In this document: positions 39,593 through 47,293 of the stretch, piece by piece | Layout: each line of letters opens with the position of its first letter | How positions within the stretch are numbered: position 1 is the stretch's first letter | NCBI GenBank assembly: GCA_021531775.1 | Contig: JAFBIU010000005.1 | Span: 62,001-126,000 of the forward strand | DNA: 64,000 nt | Reading direction: 5' to 3' | Source of the DNA: Parabacteroides distasonis | Lineage (GTDB): Bacteria > Bacteroidota > Bacteroidia > Bacteroidales > Tannerellaceae | Translations under genes and position numbers: made by a program | The notes under the pieces: generated by a model | Seen by the model: the letters and a program-made list of their open reading frames with translations, nothing else | What the model was told of the DNA's origin: nothing | Databases searched by the model: none

Positions 39593-40609
39593 ATGTCGAT
39601 CAATTCCATAGAGGCTGATTGGAAACGTTTCGAGTCGGAGTGGAAAGCACCCTCGCCTTACCTGGAGGTGCAGACCTCCGGCTCAACGGGTACGCCCAAA
39701 CGGATGCAGGTTCGGAAAGAGCAGATGATCTACAGTGCCCGTATGACACTGAGCTATTTGGGACTTCGTCCGGGCGATAAGGCACTGCTCTGTTTGCCGC
39801 TTCGCTACATCGCCGGTAAGATGATGGCCGTGCGTGCCTGGGTAGGCGGATTGGATCTGCTGTTGCGCGAACCTTCCGGTCATCCCTTGGCAGAGGTTAC
39901 GGAACCCATCCGCTTTGCCGCCATGATCCCGATGCAGGTCTATAACAGTCTGCAAGTGGAGGAGGAGCGACAACGGTTGGCAGCCATTGACATCCTGATC
40001 ATCGGCGGAGGTCCGATCGATGCCGCCTTGGAACAGGCGTTGCAGGCGTTGCCCGGTCGGATCTATTCCACGTATGGCATGACGGAGACCCTCTCGCACA
40101 TTGCCTTGCGGCAGGTGAACGGTCCGGAGGCATCGGCCTATTATACCCCATTGCCGGGTGTCTCGCTCTCCCTCTCGGAGGCTGGCACGTTGGTGGTGGA
40201 TGCACCGGGCGTCTCGGATCAAACGTTGGTGACGAATGATTGTGCTGAACTGTTGTCCGACGGACGTTTTGCGATCCTGGGCCGACGGGACAATGTGATT
40301 GTGAGCGGAGGCGTCAAGCTGCACATCGAGCAGATGGAGGAGCGTTTGCATGCCTTTTGGCAGGAGGGGTTTGCGGTCACCTCGGTACCCGATGTGAAAT
40401 TCGGTGAGGCGGTGGTCTGGCTGTTGACGCCCATCTTGAACGCCTGTTGGCAGGATGAATCGTTCCGAAACCGCTTGCAAGCAGTCATTCCCCGCTACGA
40501 ATGGCCCAAGCAGATTGCCCTGGTGGAGGCCATTCCGATGACAGAAACCGGCAAAATCAACCGGGCCGCTTGCAAAGAGCTGGCTTTGAAACAAAGAATT
40601 ACAAATTAA
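39593..40609 (+). CDS. menE: AMP-binding ligase, o-succinylbenzoate-CoA ligase type
   Basis: 338 residues, shorter than most adenylate-forming enzymes (about 450-550) but normal for the short Bacteroidetes MenE. The A3 motif TSGSTGTPK is at 28-36, STYGMTET near 155, and RRDNVIVSGGVKLHIEQME near 226. The catalytic lysine region is the final ETGKINRAACK. No other menaquinone gene is in the window, so MenE is likely but not proved; another acyl-CoA or aryl ligase role is possible. Confidence 0.7.
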   Translation: MSINSIEADWKRFESEWKAPSPYLEVQTSGSTGTPKRMQVRKEQMIYSARMTLSYLGLRPGDKALLCLPLRYIAGKMMAVRAWVGGLDLLLREPSGHPLAEVTEPIRFAAMIPMQVYNSLQVEEERQRLAAIDILIIGGGPIDAALEQALQALPGRIYSTYGMTETLSHIALRQVNGPEASAYYTPLPGVSLSLSEAGTLVVDAPGVSDQTLVTNDCAELLSDGRFAILGRRDNVIVSGGVKLHIEQMEERLHAFWQEGFAVTSVPDVKFGEAVVWLLTPILNACWQDESFRNRLQAVIPRYEWPKQIALVEAIPMTETGKINRAACKELALKQRITN

Positions 40610-40624
40610 CACAGAAGAATAGGT

Positions 40625-42595
40625 ATGAAGAAGTATGTATCAATCGTGGCGTTTTCCTGGCTGGCCTGTACGGCAGCCTTCGCTCAATCCGAAGGAGGCT
40701 ACTGGAATCCGCAGGATCCGACCACGAAAATCGAACAGAAGTATGTCGGCTTCGATTGCGTGAATCTGTTGGACAGTACTTCCGTGACCGTGCAACCCAC
40801 GGGATCCGGTTCGTTTCGGGTCTATCGGAAGTTCAAGGTGCAGACACCGCGTGGAGCCGTGAACAACCGTATCATCAAGTATGATTACGATCCGCTGACC
40901 GCTCATGCGGAGTTCCGGTATGTGACCATTTACCGGGCCAATGGTGATGTGCTGAACCTGGACGTGACGCAGGCGTGCGACTATGCCGCTCCGGCACGTG
41001 CCATCTATTGGGGTGCGCGTCAGATCATGATGGAGGTAGGCCGTCTGGAACCGGGCGATGTTGTCGAGTATGAAATTGCCAAGAAGGGTTTCACCTATGC
41101 GTTGCTGACAGCCGCCGAGTCGTCCGACGAGGAGCGTTTCATCCCGCCGATGCGTGGCCATTTCTACGACATTGTCCCCTTCTGGTCTGAGTTCCCGACC
41201 GTCCGGAAGGTGTATAAAGTCTCCATCCCGATGGAGAAGGATTCGCAGTTCCAGTTCTATCAGGGCGAGTGCGCCTCTTCTGTCCGTTACGAAGAGGGAC
41301 GCAAGGTCTATACCTTCGCCATGGACGACATGATGCCCTACCAGCGCGAGCCGAACAGTGTCGATTTCTACGATTCAGCTCCGAAGCTGATGATGTCTTC
41401 TACACCGAAGTGGATCGACAAATCGCTTTGGTTTAATAAGGTGAACGAAGATTACGGCAGCTTCCAGCCCATTCCCGAAGCGGAGAAGAAGGTGGCTGAA
41501 CTGATCAAAGGCAAGACGGGTGAAATGGAGAAGATTGCCGTCTTGACCCACTGGGTGGCCGACAACATCCGTTATTCCGGTATCTCGATGGGAAAAGGCG
41601 AAGGCTTTACGCTGCACAATCTGAAGATGAACTATACCGACCGTTGCGGTGTCTGCAAGGACATTGCCGGTACCTTGGTGGCCTTCCTGCGTATTGCTGG
41701 TTTCGAAGCCTATCCGGCCATGACCATGGCAGGCAGCCGTGTGGAATCCATTCCGGCCGACCACTTCAACCATTGTGTGGCCGTCGTGAAGCTCTCCAAC
41801 GGCACCTATATGCCGCTCGACCCGACCTGGGTTCCCTTCTGTCGTGAGTTGTGGAGTAGTGCCGAACAGCAACAGAACTACCTGCCGGGTGTTCCCGAAG
41901 GATCCGATCTCTGTCTGACACCGGTTTCTGCTCCCGAGAACCATTATGTACGCATCAAAGCCGACAATAAGCTGGATCAGCAGGGTACGTTGCGAGGCAA
42001 GTTTGTCATTACGGCCGAGGGTCAGTCCGACAGCAACATCCGGGGTATCTTTACCCGCGGTTGGCAGACCGAATGGCGCAATGCCTTGGAGAAGCAGTTA
42101 CTGAGTGTGTCGCCCAATGCCCGTCTGATTGCCGTGGATTATGGCAAGAACCCGAAGGATTACCAGGCGGCTCCGATCAAGATGACCTTCACCTACGAGA
42201 TTCCGGGCTATGCCGTATCAGCCAACGGACAGCTGGCTGTGAAACCGATGCTGATGAACAACCTTTACAACCAGGTGAAGAGCTATTTGCGCATCGATAC
42301 CGATCTGGAGAAGCGTGAACAGGGCTTCAAGGATGGTTGTTCGCGTCTGGTCGAACTGGACGAAACCTTGCAGTTGCCGGCCGGTTTCAAGTTGGCCAAT
42401 GCCGCTCGTAACGATCGGAAGGAGAGTGGTGCAGCCGATTTCGAAGGCTCGCTGCAGCAGGTGGGCAATCAGGTGATCATGCACCAGCGGCTCGCCTTGA
42501 AGAAACGTGTGTATGAGGCTTCCGACTGGGAAGGTTTCCGGACGGCGGTCAACACGCATAAGAGTTATGGGGATTATTTAATCATCGTCAAGTAA
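40625..42595 (+). CDS. Exported DUF3857/transglutaminase-like protein
   Basis: 656 residues with a signal peptide (MKKYVSIVAFSWLACTAAFA, Q). The N-terminal half is DUF3857 (about 45-250). The transglutaminase-like domain follows, with a complete Cys-His-Asp triad: C344 in GVCKDIAGT, His 380-383 in DHFNHCVAV, and D399 in LDPTW. Such proteins act in the periplasm on proteins or peptides; the substrate is unknown. It is followed after 13 bases by a paralogue that has lost the triad, suggesting that the two work as a pair. Confidence 0.87.
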   Translation: MKKYVSIVAFSWLACTAAFAQSEGGYWNPQDPTTKIEQKYVGFDCVNLLDSTSVTVQPTGSGSFRVYRKFKVQTPRGAVNNRIIKYDYDPLTAHAEFRYVTIYRANGDVLNLDVTQACDYAAPARAIYWGARQIMMEVGRLEPGDVVEYEIAKKGFTYALLTAAESSDEERFIPPMRGHFYDIVPFWSEFPTVRKVYKVSIPMEKDSQFQFYQGECASSVRYEEGRKVYTFAMDDMMPYQREPNSVDFYDSAPKLMMSSTPKWIDKSLWFNKVNEDYGSFQPIPEAEKKVAELIKGKTGEMEKIAVLTHWVADNIRYSGISMGKGEGFTLHNLKMNYTDRCGVCKDIAGTLVAFLRIAGFEAYPAMTMAGSRVESIPADHFNHCVAVVKLSNGTYMPLDPTWVPFCRELWSSAEQQQNYLPGVPEGSDLCLTPVSAPENHYVRIKADNKLDQQGTLRGKFVITAEGQSDSNIRGIFTRGWQTEWRNALEKQLLSVSPNARLIAVDYGKNPKDYQAAPIKMTFTYEIPGYAVSANGQLAVKPMLMNNLYNQVKSYLRIDTDLEKREQGFKDGCSRLVELDETLQLPAGFKLANAARNDRKESGAADFEGSLQQVGNQVIMHQRLALKKRVYEASDWEGFRTAVNTHKSYGDYLIIVK

Positions 42596-42608
42596 AAAAG
42601 AACCGAAC

Positions 42609-44195
42609 ATGAATAAGTCGATCAATTTAATCATCTTTCTCTGCCTGTGGATGCAGGCAGCGCTTTTCGCTCAGTCGGAGGCCGAGTTCGGCAAGATTGC
42701 AAAAAGCTGGACGTTGAATCCGGATGGCAGCCAGGAGTTCCGTTGTAGTCAGGAGCTGACGCTCTTCACCCATACAGCCATGAACAGCACCTACGGCGAG
42801 TCATTTATTGTCTATAATCCCAACTATCAGGAGCTGAAGATCCACGAATCCTATACGAAGCAGAAGGACGGTACGATCATCCGTACACCGGACAATGCCT
42901 TCGTGGAGGTGTTGCCCAGCTTGGCAGCCGATGCACCGGCCTTCAACCAGCTGAAGGAGATGGTGGTGGTACACACCGGTCTCGATCTGGGCTGTACGAT
43001 CTATCTGGACTACTCCATCGTGACGCGCCCGGGCTTCTATCCGGAATTGGACTTGCTGGAGACGGTACAGCAGACTTCACCGGTCAAGAACTGCACGTTG
43101 ACCATTTCCGTACCGGCATCGAAACCGTTGGCTTATCAACTGACGAACCAGTCGGTACAGCCGACCCGGCGTACGGTTGATGGTCAGCAATGTGTAGAGT
43201 GGAATCTGCGTAACTTGCCGGCCCTTTCGCGCGAAGCCTATACACCGCAAAACAAGAGCAACGTCGTTCGTTTGACGGCCTCTACCTACGGTTCACAGGC
43301 AGCTCTGTTGCAGGCCATGCAGCAGAGTTGGCAGGAGAATGTCGATTACGAAGCCCAGGCATTTGCCCAGTACTGCACTGAAAACTGCACGAACGACCAG
43401 GCCAAGGTGGATCTCTTGAGCCAATATTTAGGTAGCCGTGTAGCCAATAGTGGTGTCCCGGCCCGTTGGTTGGGCTATCAGTTGCGCGACGTGGATACCG
43501 CCCTGCGCAGTGCCTACGCCACGAATCTGGAGAAGAGCCTGCTCTATTGCTCCATGCTGAATGCCGTCGAGGTTCCTGCCGAACTGGTAGTCACCTTCCC
43601 GGCAGACCTCACTGAAGCGGCTTGCGGACGGGAAGCCATCACAGCCTACTACCTGAAGGCCGAAGTGGATGGTCAGACCCGTTACCTCTCTGCCACCCAA
43701 AAGGGGCTGCTGCCCGTGGAGTGGCGCGGAGCGTTGGATCGTGTTGTGACACTCGCTGGAACAGCTTTGACGATCGATCCGAAACCGATGGTAGTCGAAG
43801 AAAAGAAGCAGGTCGATGCCAGTCAACTGGAGGCTGTCGGTGGTGTCTATGTCTGCACATTGCCGGCCGCTCATCAAGGGGTGGAACGTTTGAGCAGTCT
43901 GAACAGCCAGCGAGTGCAGCCGTTTGAGTTGCCTTCGTTGATACAGGAGACGATCACCTATGAGGTGAAGGCACCGGCAGGAGCTCGCCTGTTGACCCCC
44001 ACGGGCAACCAGAGCGTGAAGAAGCCATTCGGTGAACTGACAACGCAAATCACTGTACAGGGCGATCAGGTGACGGTGAAACGTAGCATTCGTTTGGATC
44101 AGTTGTCTTACAGTCCGGTCGCTTACAAGGAGTTGCGCACCCTGCTGAATGTTTGGAACGATCCGAACCAGTTGGTACTGCTGTTTGGAAAATAA
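42609..44195 (+). CDS. Exported DUF3857 protein with degraded transglutaminase site
   Basis: 528 residues, signal peptide MNKSINLIIFLCLWMQAALF AQ. The N-terminal half resembles DUF3857 (FRCSQELTLFTHTAMNSTYG, LDLGCTIYLDYSIVTRPGFY). In the following transglutaminase-like region the triad seen in its neighbour is missing: the Cys position reads YATNLEKSLLYCSML, the His position AITAYYLKAEVDGQ, and the Asp position RYLSATQKG. It is probably a non-catalytic partner or binding protein. A terminator follows directly. Confidence 0.82.
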   Translation: MNKSINLIIFLCLWMQAALFAQSEAEFGKIAKSWTLNPDGSQEFRCSQELTLFTHTAMNSTYGESFIVYNPNYQELKIHESYTKQKDGTIIRTPDNAFVEVLPSLAADAPAFNQLKEMVVVHTGLDLGCTIYLDYSIVTRPGFYPELDLLETVQQTSPVKNCTLTISVPASKPLAYQLTNQSVQPTRRTVDGQQCVEWNLRNLPALSREAYTPQNKSNVVRLTASTYGSQAALLQAMQQSWQENVDYEAQAFAQYCTENCTNDQAKVDLLSQYLGSRVANSGVPARWLGYQLRDVDTALRSAYATNLEKSLLYCSMLNAVEVPAELVVTFPADLTEAACGREAITAYYLKAEVDGQTRYLSATQKGLLPVEWRGALDRVVTLAGTALTIDPKPMVVEEKKQVDASQLEAVGGVYVCTLPAAHQGVERLSSLNSQRVQPFELPSLIQETITYEVKAPAGARLLTPTGNQSVKKPFGELTTQITVQGDQVTVKRSIRLDQLSYSPVAYKELRTLLNVWNDPNQLVLLFGK

Positions 44196-44212
44196 TACCG
44201 AAAGAGGGAGAG

Positions 44213-44248
44213 AAGGCTGGGGCTCATGGGGTAGCTCCAGCCTTTTTT
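44213..44248 (+). terminator. Terminator after the DUF3857 pair
   Basis: A 12-bp stem (44213-44224 with 44233-44244, one G-U) and an 8-base loop are followed by a run of T. Confidence 0.88.
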
Positions 44249-44279
44249 AGGAAGAAATCGCAAAAAAATGAGCCAAAAG

Positions 44280-44310
44280 TTTGCAGGTTTCAAAATAATA
44301 CCTACCTTTG
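44280..44310 (+). promoter_or_regulatory. Promoter of tRNA-Ser
   Basis: TTTG (44280-44283) and TACCTTTG (44303-44310) are 19 bases apart. The tRNA begins about 58 bases downstream. Confidence 0.7.
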
Positions 44311-44368
44311 CACCCGTAATCGAAAAGGGAATAGCGATTCCCACGAAACTTTCGAATACAACACCTTG

Positions 44369-44452
44369 GAGAGGTGGCAGAGTGGTCGATTGCGGCGGTC
44401 TTGAAAACCGTTGAACTGAGAGGTTCCCGGGGTTCGAATCCCTGTCTCTCCG
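44369..44452 (+). tRNA. tRNA-Ser (anticodon TGA)
   Basis: Full cloverleaf: acceptor GGAGAGG with TCTCTCC, anticodon loop CTTGAAA giving anticodon TGA (reads UCA), a long variable arm with a GAAC/GGTTC stem typical of class II serine tRNA, and T-loop TTCGAAT. The discriminator is G and no CCA is encoded. It is followed by a terminator and then by accessory genes, so it marks a likely boundary between core and accessory DNA. Confidence 0.96.
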
Positions 44453-44455
44453 CAC

Positions 44456-44494
44456 AAAGAGGTCTGATTCTTCTTGAGTCAGACCTCTTTTTTT
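44456..44494 (+). terminator. Terminator after tRNA-Ser
   Basis: A perfect 12-bp stem (44456-44467 with 44479-44490) is followed by a continued T run. Confidence 0.88.
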
Positions 44495-44600
44495 ATCCCT
44501 ATCTGGTTTTTGATGGGGAGAATTTTCATGCCAGAGAAAATTATCTCGATTTTTATTCGTATCATTGCACCCTAAGTAACCTCTCAGGAAGGATAATGAT

Positions 44601-44840
44601 ATGAAGAATATACAAGATACAGAAGAATACCGCAAGATACATTTTGCTGTAATGGCAATAGAGAGCGGTGCCGAGAAACTGAATATCAGTGGTCAGGAGA
44701 TGGAGGATCGGCTTCAAAAGCAGGATCTTATACGTAAGCGTCTCTTGGACCAGTATGAAATGTTGCATACCCAAAGTCTTGACTATGTAGCAGACGATAT
44801 AGCAGAAACCCTCTTGAATTGGGAGCAGAGTAACGATTAA
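44601..44840 (+). CDS. DUF3791-type small protein (copy A, first gene)
   Basis: 79-residue helical protein with FAVMAIESGAEKLNISGQEM and LHTQSLDYVADDIAETLLNW, fitting the DUF3791 family. It precedes a DUF3990 gene by 14 bases; DUF3791 and DUF3990 genes are often paired, and a toxin-antitoxin role is inferred. It is closely related to the protein at 45647, showing a duplicated module. Confidence 0.75.
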   Translation: MKNIQDTEEYRKIHFAVMAIESGAEKLNISGQEMEDRLQKQDLIRKRLLDQYEMLHTQSLDYVADDIAETLLNWEQSND

Positions 44841-44854
44841 GAAAGAATAACACG

Positions 44855-45364
44855 ATGGAAATTTATCACGGTTCAAATATAGCAATTACTCAGCCTCTGG
44901 CACAGGCAGGGCGTAGAAACCTTGATTTCGGCAGAGGATTCTATACAACTCGTCTTAGAAGTCAGGCGCTGAAATGGGCTTTCCTCGTGGCGAGTCGTAA
45001 GCAAAAAAATCCTCAAGGTATTATGAGTGTATATGAACTCGATGAAGAATGCTTTACTGCTGAAGGCTATGTTTACAAGAATTTTCCTGTATATGACATG
45101 GAGTGGCTTGAGTTTGTCGTAGCTTGTCGTCAAGGTACAGACTATACGAATTACGACATTGTAGAAGGAGGTGTGGCCAACGACCAGGTCATTGATACTG
45201 TAGAAGATTATGAGAATGGTCGTATCACAGCAGATCAGGCTTTGGATCAGTTGAAATACAAGAAACCAAATAATCAGATTTGTTTTCGTAATCAGGTAAT
45301 TATTGACAAATATATGCATTTTAAGACTACCGAAATGGTAAGAAAGGAGGATTTAACCCAATGA
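44855..45364 (+). CDS. DUF3990 protein, ADP-ribosyltransferase-like
   Basis: 169 residues matching DUF3990: MEIYHGSNIAITQPLAQAGR at the start, LDFGRGFYTTRLRSQALKWA in the centre and VYELDEECF. The family is placed in the ADP-ribosyltransferase clan, with YHGS and the GRGFYTT motif as the conserved NAD-pocket parts. In the present setting, between two DUF3791-type genes, it is the likely toxin or effector. The stop overlaps the next gene by 4 bases. NAD-dependent activity is inference. Confidence 0.78.
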   Translation: MEIYHGSNIAITQPLAQAGRRNLDFGRGFYTTRLRSQALKWAFLVASRKQKNPQGIMSVYELDEECFTAEGYVYKNFPVYDMEWLEFVVACRQGTDYTNYDIVEGGVANDQVIDTVEDYENGRITADQALDQLKYKKPNNQICFRNQVIIDKYMHFKTTEMVRKEDLTQ

Positions 45365-45573
45365 GAAAGAATGTTCTTTGGCGAAAGATTGCCAGAATCA
45401 TTATGATGATTTCGGAGAACTTGGAAATTAGCAGCGATCGAGCTTTGGATTTATTCTATAAAAGTCGAGTATATCAGATGCTTGCAGATCCGCGCTATGG
45501 CCTTCAGACAATGAGCGATACATACATCTACGATGAATTCATGCTGGAACTTCGCGGGTATAACATCCAATAA
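45361..45573 (+). CDS. DUF3791-like small protein (copy A, third gene)
   Basis: 70 residues (LWRKIARIIMMISENLEISS, DRALDLFYKSRVYQML). It overlaps the DUF3990 stop by 4 bases (ATGA), so production is coupled to the putative effector, fitting an antitoxin or immunity role. A clear paralogue is at 45954. Confidence 0.7.
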   Translation: MRKNVLWRKIARIIMMISENLEISSDRALDLFYKSRVYQMLADPRYGLQTMSDTYIYDEFMLELRGYNIQ

Positions 45574-45614
45574 GAAACATTCATACGCTTACCCAAAGAT
45601 TTATCGGAAAAGTA

Positions 45615-45622
45615 TATATTTG
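45615..45622 (+). promoter_or_regulatory. -7 element for the second DUF3791 module
   Basis: TATATTTG is a full TAnnTTTG match 24 bases upstream of the ATG at 45647, so copy B can be expressed separately from copy A. Confidence 0.5.
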
Positions 45623-45646
45623 CAGTCAAATGTAAAATGATAGGCA

Positions 45647-45904
45647 ATGGAAGCGCAGGAATATAATAGGATAAGAGCCGTGTCCTCGCCAGCATTCGAC
45701 CGCTTGGCCTTCACGGTATTGGCTATTGAGGCCTCGGCCAAGAAGATGGGCATCTCTCCGTCGGAAATGAGAAGGCGTTTGGATAAGGTGGGGTTGATCA
45801 AGAATCTCATTCAAGACTGTTATGATACATTGCATACCGAGAGCCGTGAAGCCGTCGCCAACGATGTGATAGAGGCCCTCCGAAACTGGGAAAGGGAAGA
45901 ATAA
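45647..45904 (+). CDS. DUF3791-type small protein (copy B, first gene)
   Basis: 85 residues; paralogue of the 44601 protein (LAFTVLAIEASAKKMGISPS, LHTESREAVANDVIEALRNW). Expected next would be a DUF3990 gene, but only 49 bases separate it from the second DUF3791-like gene. It may be an orphan antitoxin that neutralises related toxins. Confidence 0.72.
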   Translation: MEAQEYNRIRAVSSPAFDRLAFTVLAIEASAKKMGISPSEMRRRLDKVGLIKNLIQDCYDTLHTESREAVANDVIEALRNWEREE

Positions 45905-45953
45905 TGATAGTTGACAATCAATTAATTTTTCAATCTTATGAAAGGGTATAGTT

Positions 45954-46160
45954 ATGTTAGACTTTTTGTTGTGGAATAAAATCGCCAGAATCATCTTACA
46001 ATTATCCGAAAGATTGCAGATTTCGACAGACAGAGCATTACAGATTTTCTATGATTCCGATGTCTGCCAAATGCTTCACGACCCAGACCTTGGTCTCCAT
46101 CTCATGAGTGATACCTATATCGTAAATGACCTGATTGAAGAGTTGAGACGCAAACAATAG
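45954..46160 (+). CDS. DUF3791-like small protein (copy B, second gene)
   Basis: 68 residues (LWNKIARIILQLSERLQIST, DRALQIFYDSDVCQML), paralogue of the 45361 protein. It and 45647 make a complete flanking pair without the DUF3990 gene between them. Confidence 0.7.
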   Translation: MLDFLLWNKIARIILQLSERLQISTDRALQIFYDSDVCQMLHDPDLGLHLMSDTYIVNDLIEELRRKQ

Positions 46161-46234
46161 GATGATGGACAGGTCATTCATAGTACGAACATGATCATTG
46201 AAACGAAGATCCGAAGGAGTATCAAGATATTAGT

Positions 46235-46402
46235 ATGGTTGCTCAGATCACCTTCAACGACGACATTAGCAACATCGTGGCCTCCATGTTGGAAGAAAAG
46301 AGCGAAGTCGTCCAGACCTATTTTGCCAACCCCGATTTCCAGCACTTCGTGAATACAAGGGTTTTCCAATCCGCTGTGAGCCGGTTATCTCCTCATGAAT
46401 AA
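46235..46402 (+). CDS. Small ORF of 55 residues, possible gene remnant
   Basis: ATG at 46235 to TAA at 46400-46402, reading MVAQITFNDDISNIVASMLE at the start and VNTRVFQSAVSRLSPHE at the end. Composition is protein-like, but there is no matching family I can name. It may be the 3' end of a longer gene lost with the DUF3990 gene, or a real small protein of the module. Confidence 0.35.
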   Translation: MVAQITFNDDISNIVASMLEEKSEVVQTYFANPDFQHFVNTRVFQSAVSRLSPHE

Positions 46403-46410
46403 ATTGATCC

Positions 46411-46442
46411 TTGCGGATAAACAATCTTTTTTTGTAAATTTG
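46411..46442 (+). promoter_or_regulatory. Promoter of the 192-aa gene
   Basis: TTG (46411-46413) and TAAATTTG (46435-46442) are 21 bases apart; the ATG at 46463 is 21 bases downstream. Confidence 0.6.
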
Positions 46443-46462
46443 CGTGATAAAGTAAATTGACA

Positions 46463-47041
46463 ATGAAAATAGATCTCGAGCACGATGACTTTGATGTCTT
46501 TTCCTTTGGAGAACTTTCTGAAAGGGAAAAAGCAATTTGTAAAATGGTAATGAATCGTGCTGAGAATTTACTTCAACAAAAAAATCAAGAAATCGAAGAC
46601 TGGAAAACAAAATATGAAGGAGAACGAGCAACTAACAGATTTCTGCAGCTACTGTTAATTGCCAATGACATCAAAATTCCATATGGATATTCATCTATGC
46701 TTGGTGAATATGTTAATGACTATCGAAAGAATCCAGAGAATGCCCAAAGTGTTAATAATTCTGGCTTGCGGAAGAAAAAGGCATTCAGGTCGATCATTCA
46801 ATACTCTGATCCAGATGGACTATTGGATAAATTGCATCAAAAGATTGATGATAATGGAGGAAAAGATGTAGCGATGGTGTTGATCAAGGCTAAGGAAGAA
46901 GGGTATATTATGCGATACCCTACACAAACTGAATTTGAAAAAGAATTTCCATTATGTTCCAGCTCTTGGCGTGCAATCAGTTATTATTTTCAAGAAGAAT
47001 ATAGAGATTGCGTTGATGTGTCGTCGGTTGTTATTTTCTAA
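46463..47041 (+). CDS. Accessory protein of unknown function, 192 aa
   Basis: An in-frame TTG is at 46457, but the ATG at 46463 (MKIDLEHDDFDVFSFGELSE) is the more likely start. The first ~70 residues are a helical, charged segment (coiled-coil-like, MNRAENLLQQKNQEIEDWKT). The rest has no motif I recognise (YGYSSMLGEYVNDYRKNPEN, DPDGLLDKLHQKIDDNGGKD). Base composition is AT-rich compared with the flanking genes, suggesting transfer. It precedes the BT4734-type gene, an arrangement seen in other Bacteroidales accessory regions. Confidence 0.6.
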   Translation: MKIDLEHDDFDVFSFGELSEREKAICKMVMNRAENLLQQKNQEIEDWKTKYEGERATNRFLQLLLIANDIKIPYGYSSMLGEYVNDYRKNPENAQSVNNSGLRKKKAFRSIIQYSDPDGLLDKLHQKIDDNGGKDVAMVLIKAKEEGYIMRYPTQTEFEKEFPLCSSSWRAISYYFQEEYRDCVDVSSVVIF

Positions 47042-47077
47042 GTACCATAAATATTCCGTGTATTTCCACCTTCTCAT

Positions 47078-47133
47078 AACTTCCAATTTCTTCCTAAAAC
47101 TTCCAATTCCTTCTTAGGAAAAAATTGGAAGTT
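47078..47133. repeat. Three copies of AACTTCCAATT upstream of the DUF3987 gene
   Basis: Direct copies at 47078-47088 and 47098-47108 (start-to-start 20 bases, about two helix turns) and an inverted copy at 47123-47133. They end about 30 bases upstream of the -7 element at 47164, an operator-like position. Confidence 0.7.
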
Positions 47134-47163
47134 ACAATATTTCAGCAGATTAAATCATCTATA

Positions 47164-47171
47164 TACTTTTG
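47164..47171 (+). promoter_or_regulatory. -7 element for the DUF3987 gene
   Basis: TACTTTTG matches TAnnTTTG; the ATG is at 47294, giving a leader of about 115 nt with a strong inverted repeat at 47214-47263. Confidence 0.5.
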
Positions 47172-47213
47172 CAGTGTCTTCTTCGGTGAGATGCAGCGGA
47201 TAGTCTGGTGCAT

Positions 47214-47263
47214 GTCCAACCTCCGGAGTATGACCATCCCCATGGCGACCGGAGGGATTGGAC
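47214..47263 (+). repeat. Inverted repeat in the DUF3987 gene leader
   Basis: GTCCAACCTCCGG at 47214-47226 pairs with 47249-47263 (CCGGAGGGATTGGAC) apart from a small bulge, around a 22-base loop. It lies between promoter and start codon and could be an RNA hairpin controlling translation. Confidence 0.6.
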
Positions 47264-47293
47264 ACCGGGCGACGCGCATGAGGGTTATTAAGG

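Noticed and set aside
44369-44452. Integrative element attachment site in tRNA-Ser
   Set aside because: No integrase gene and no repeat of the tRNA 3' end were found within the window, so only a boundary is claimed.
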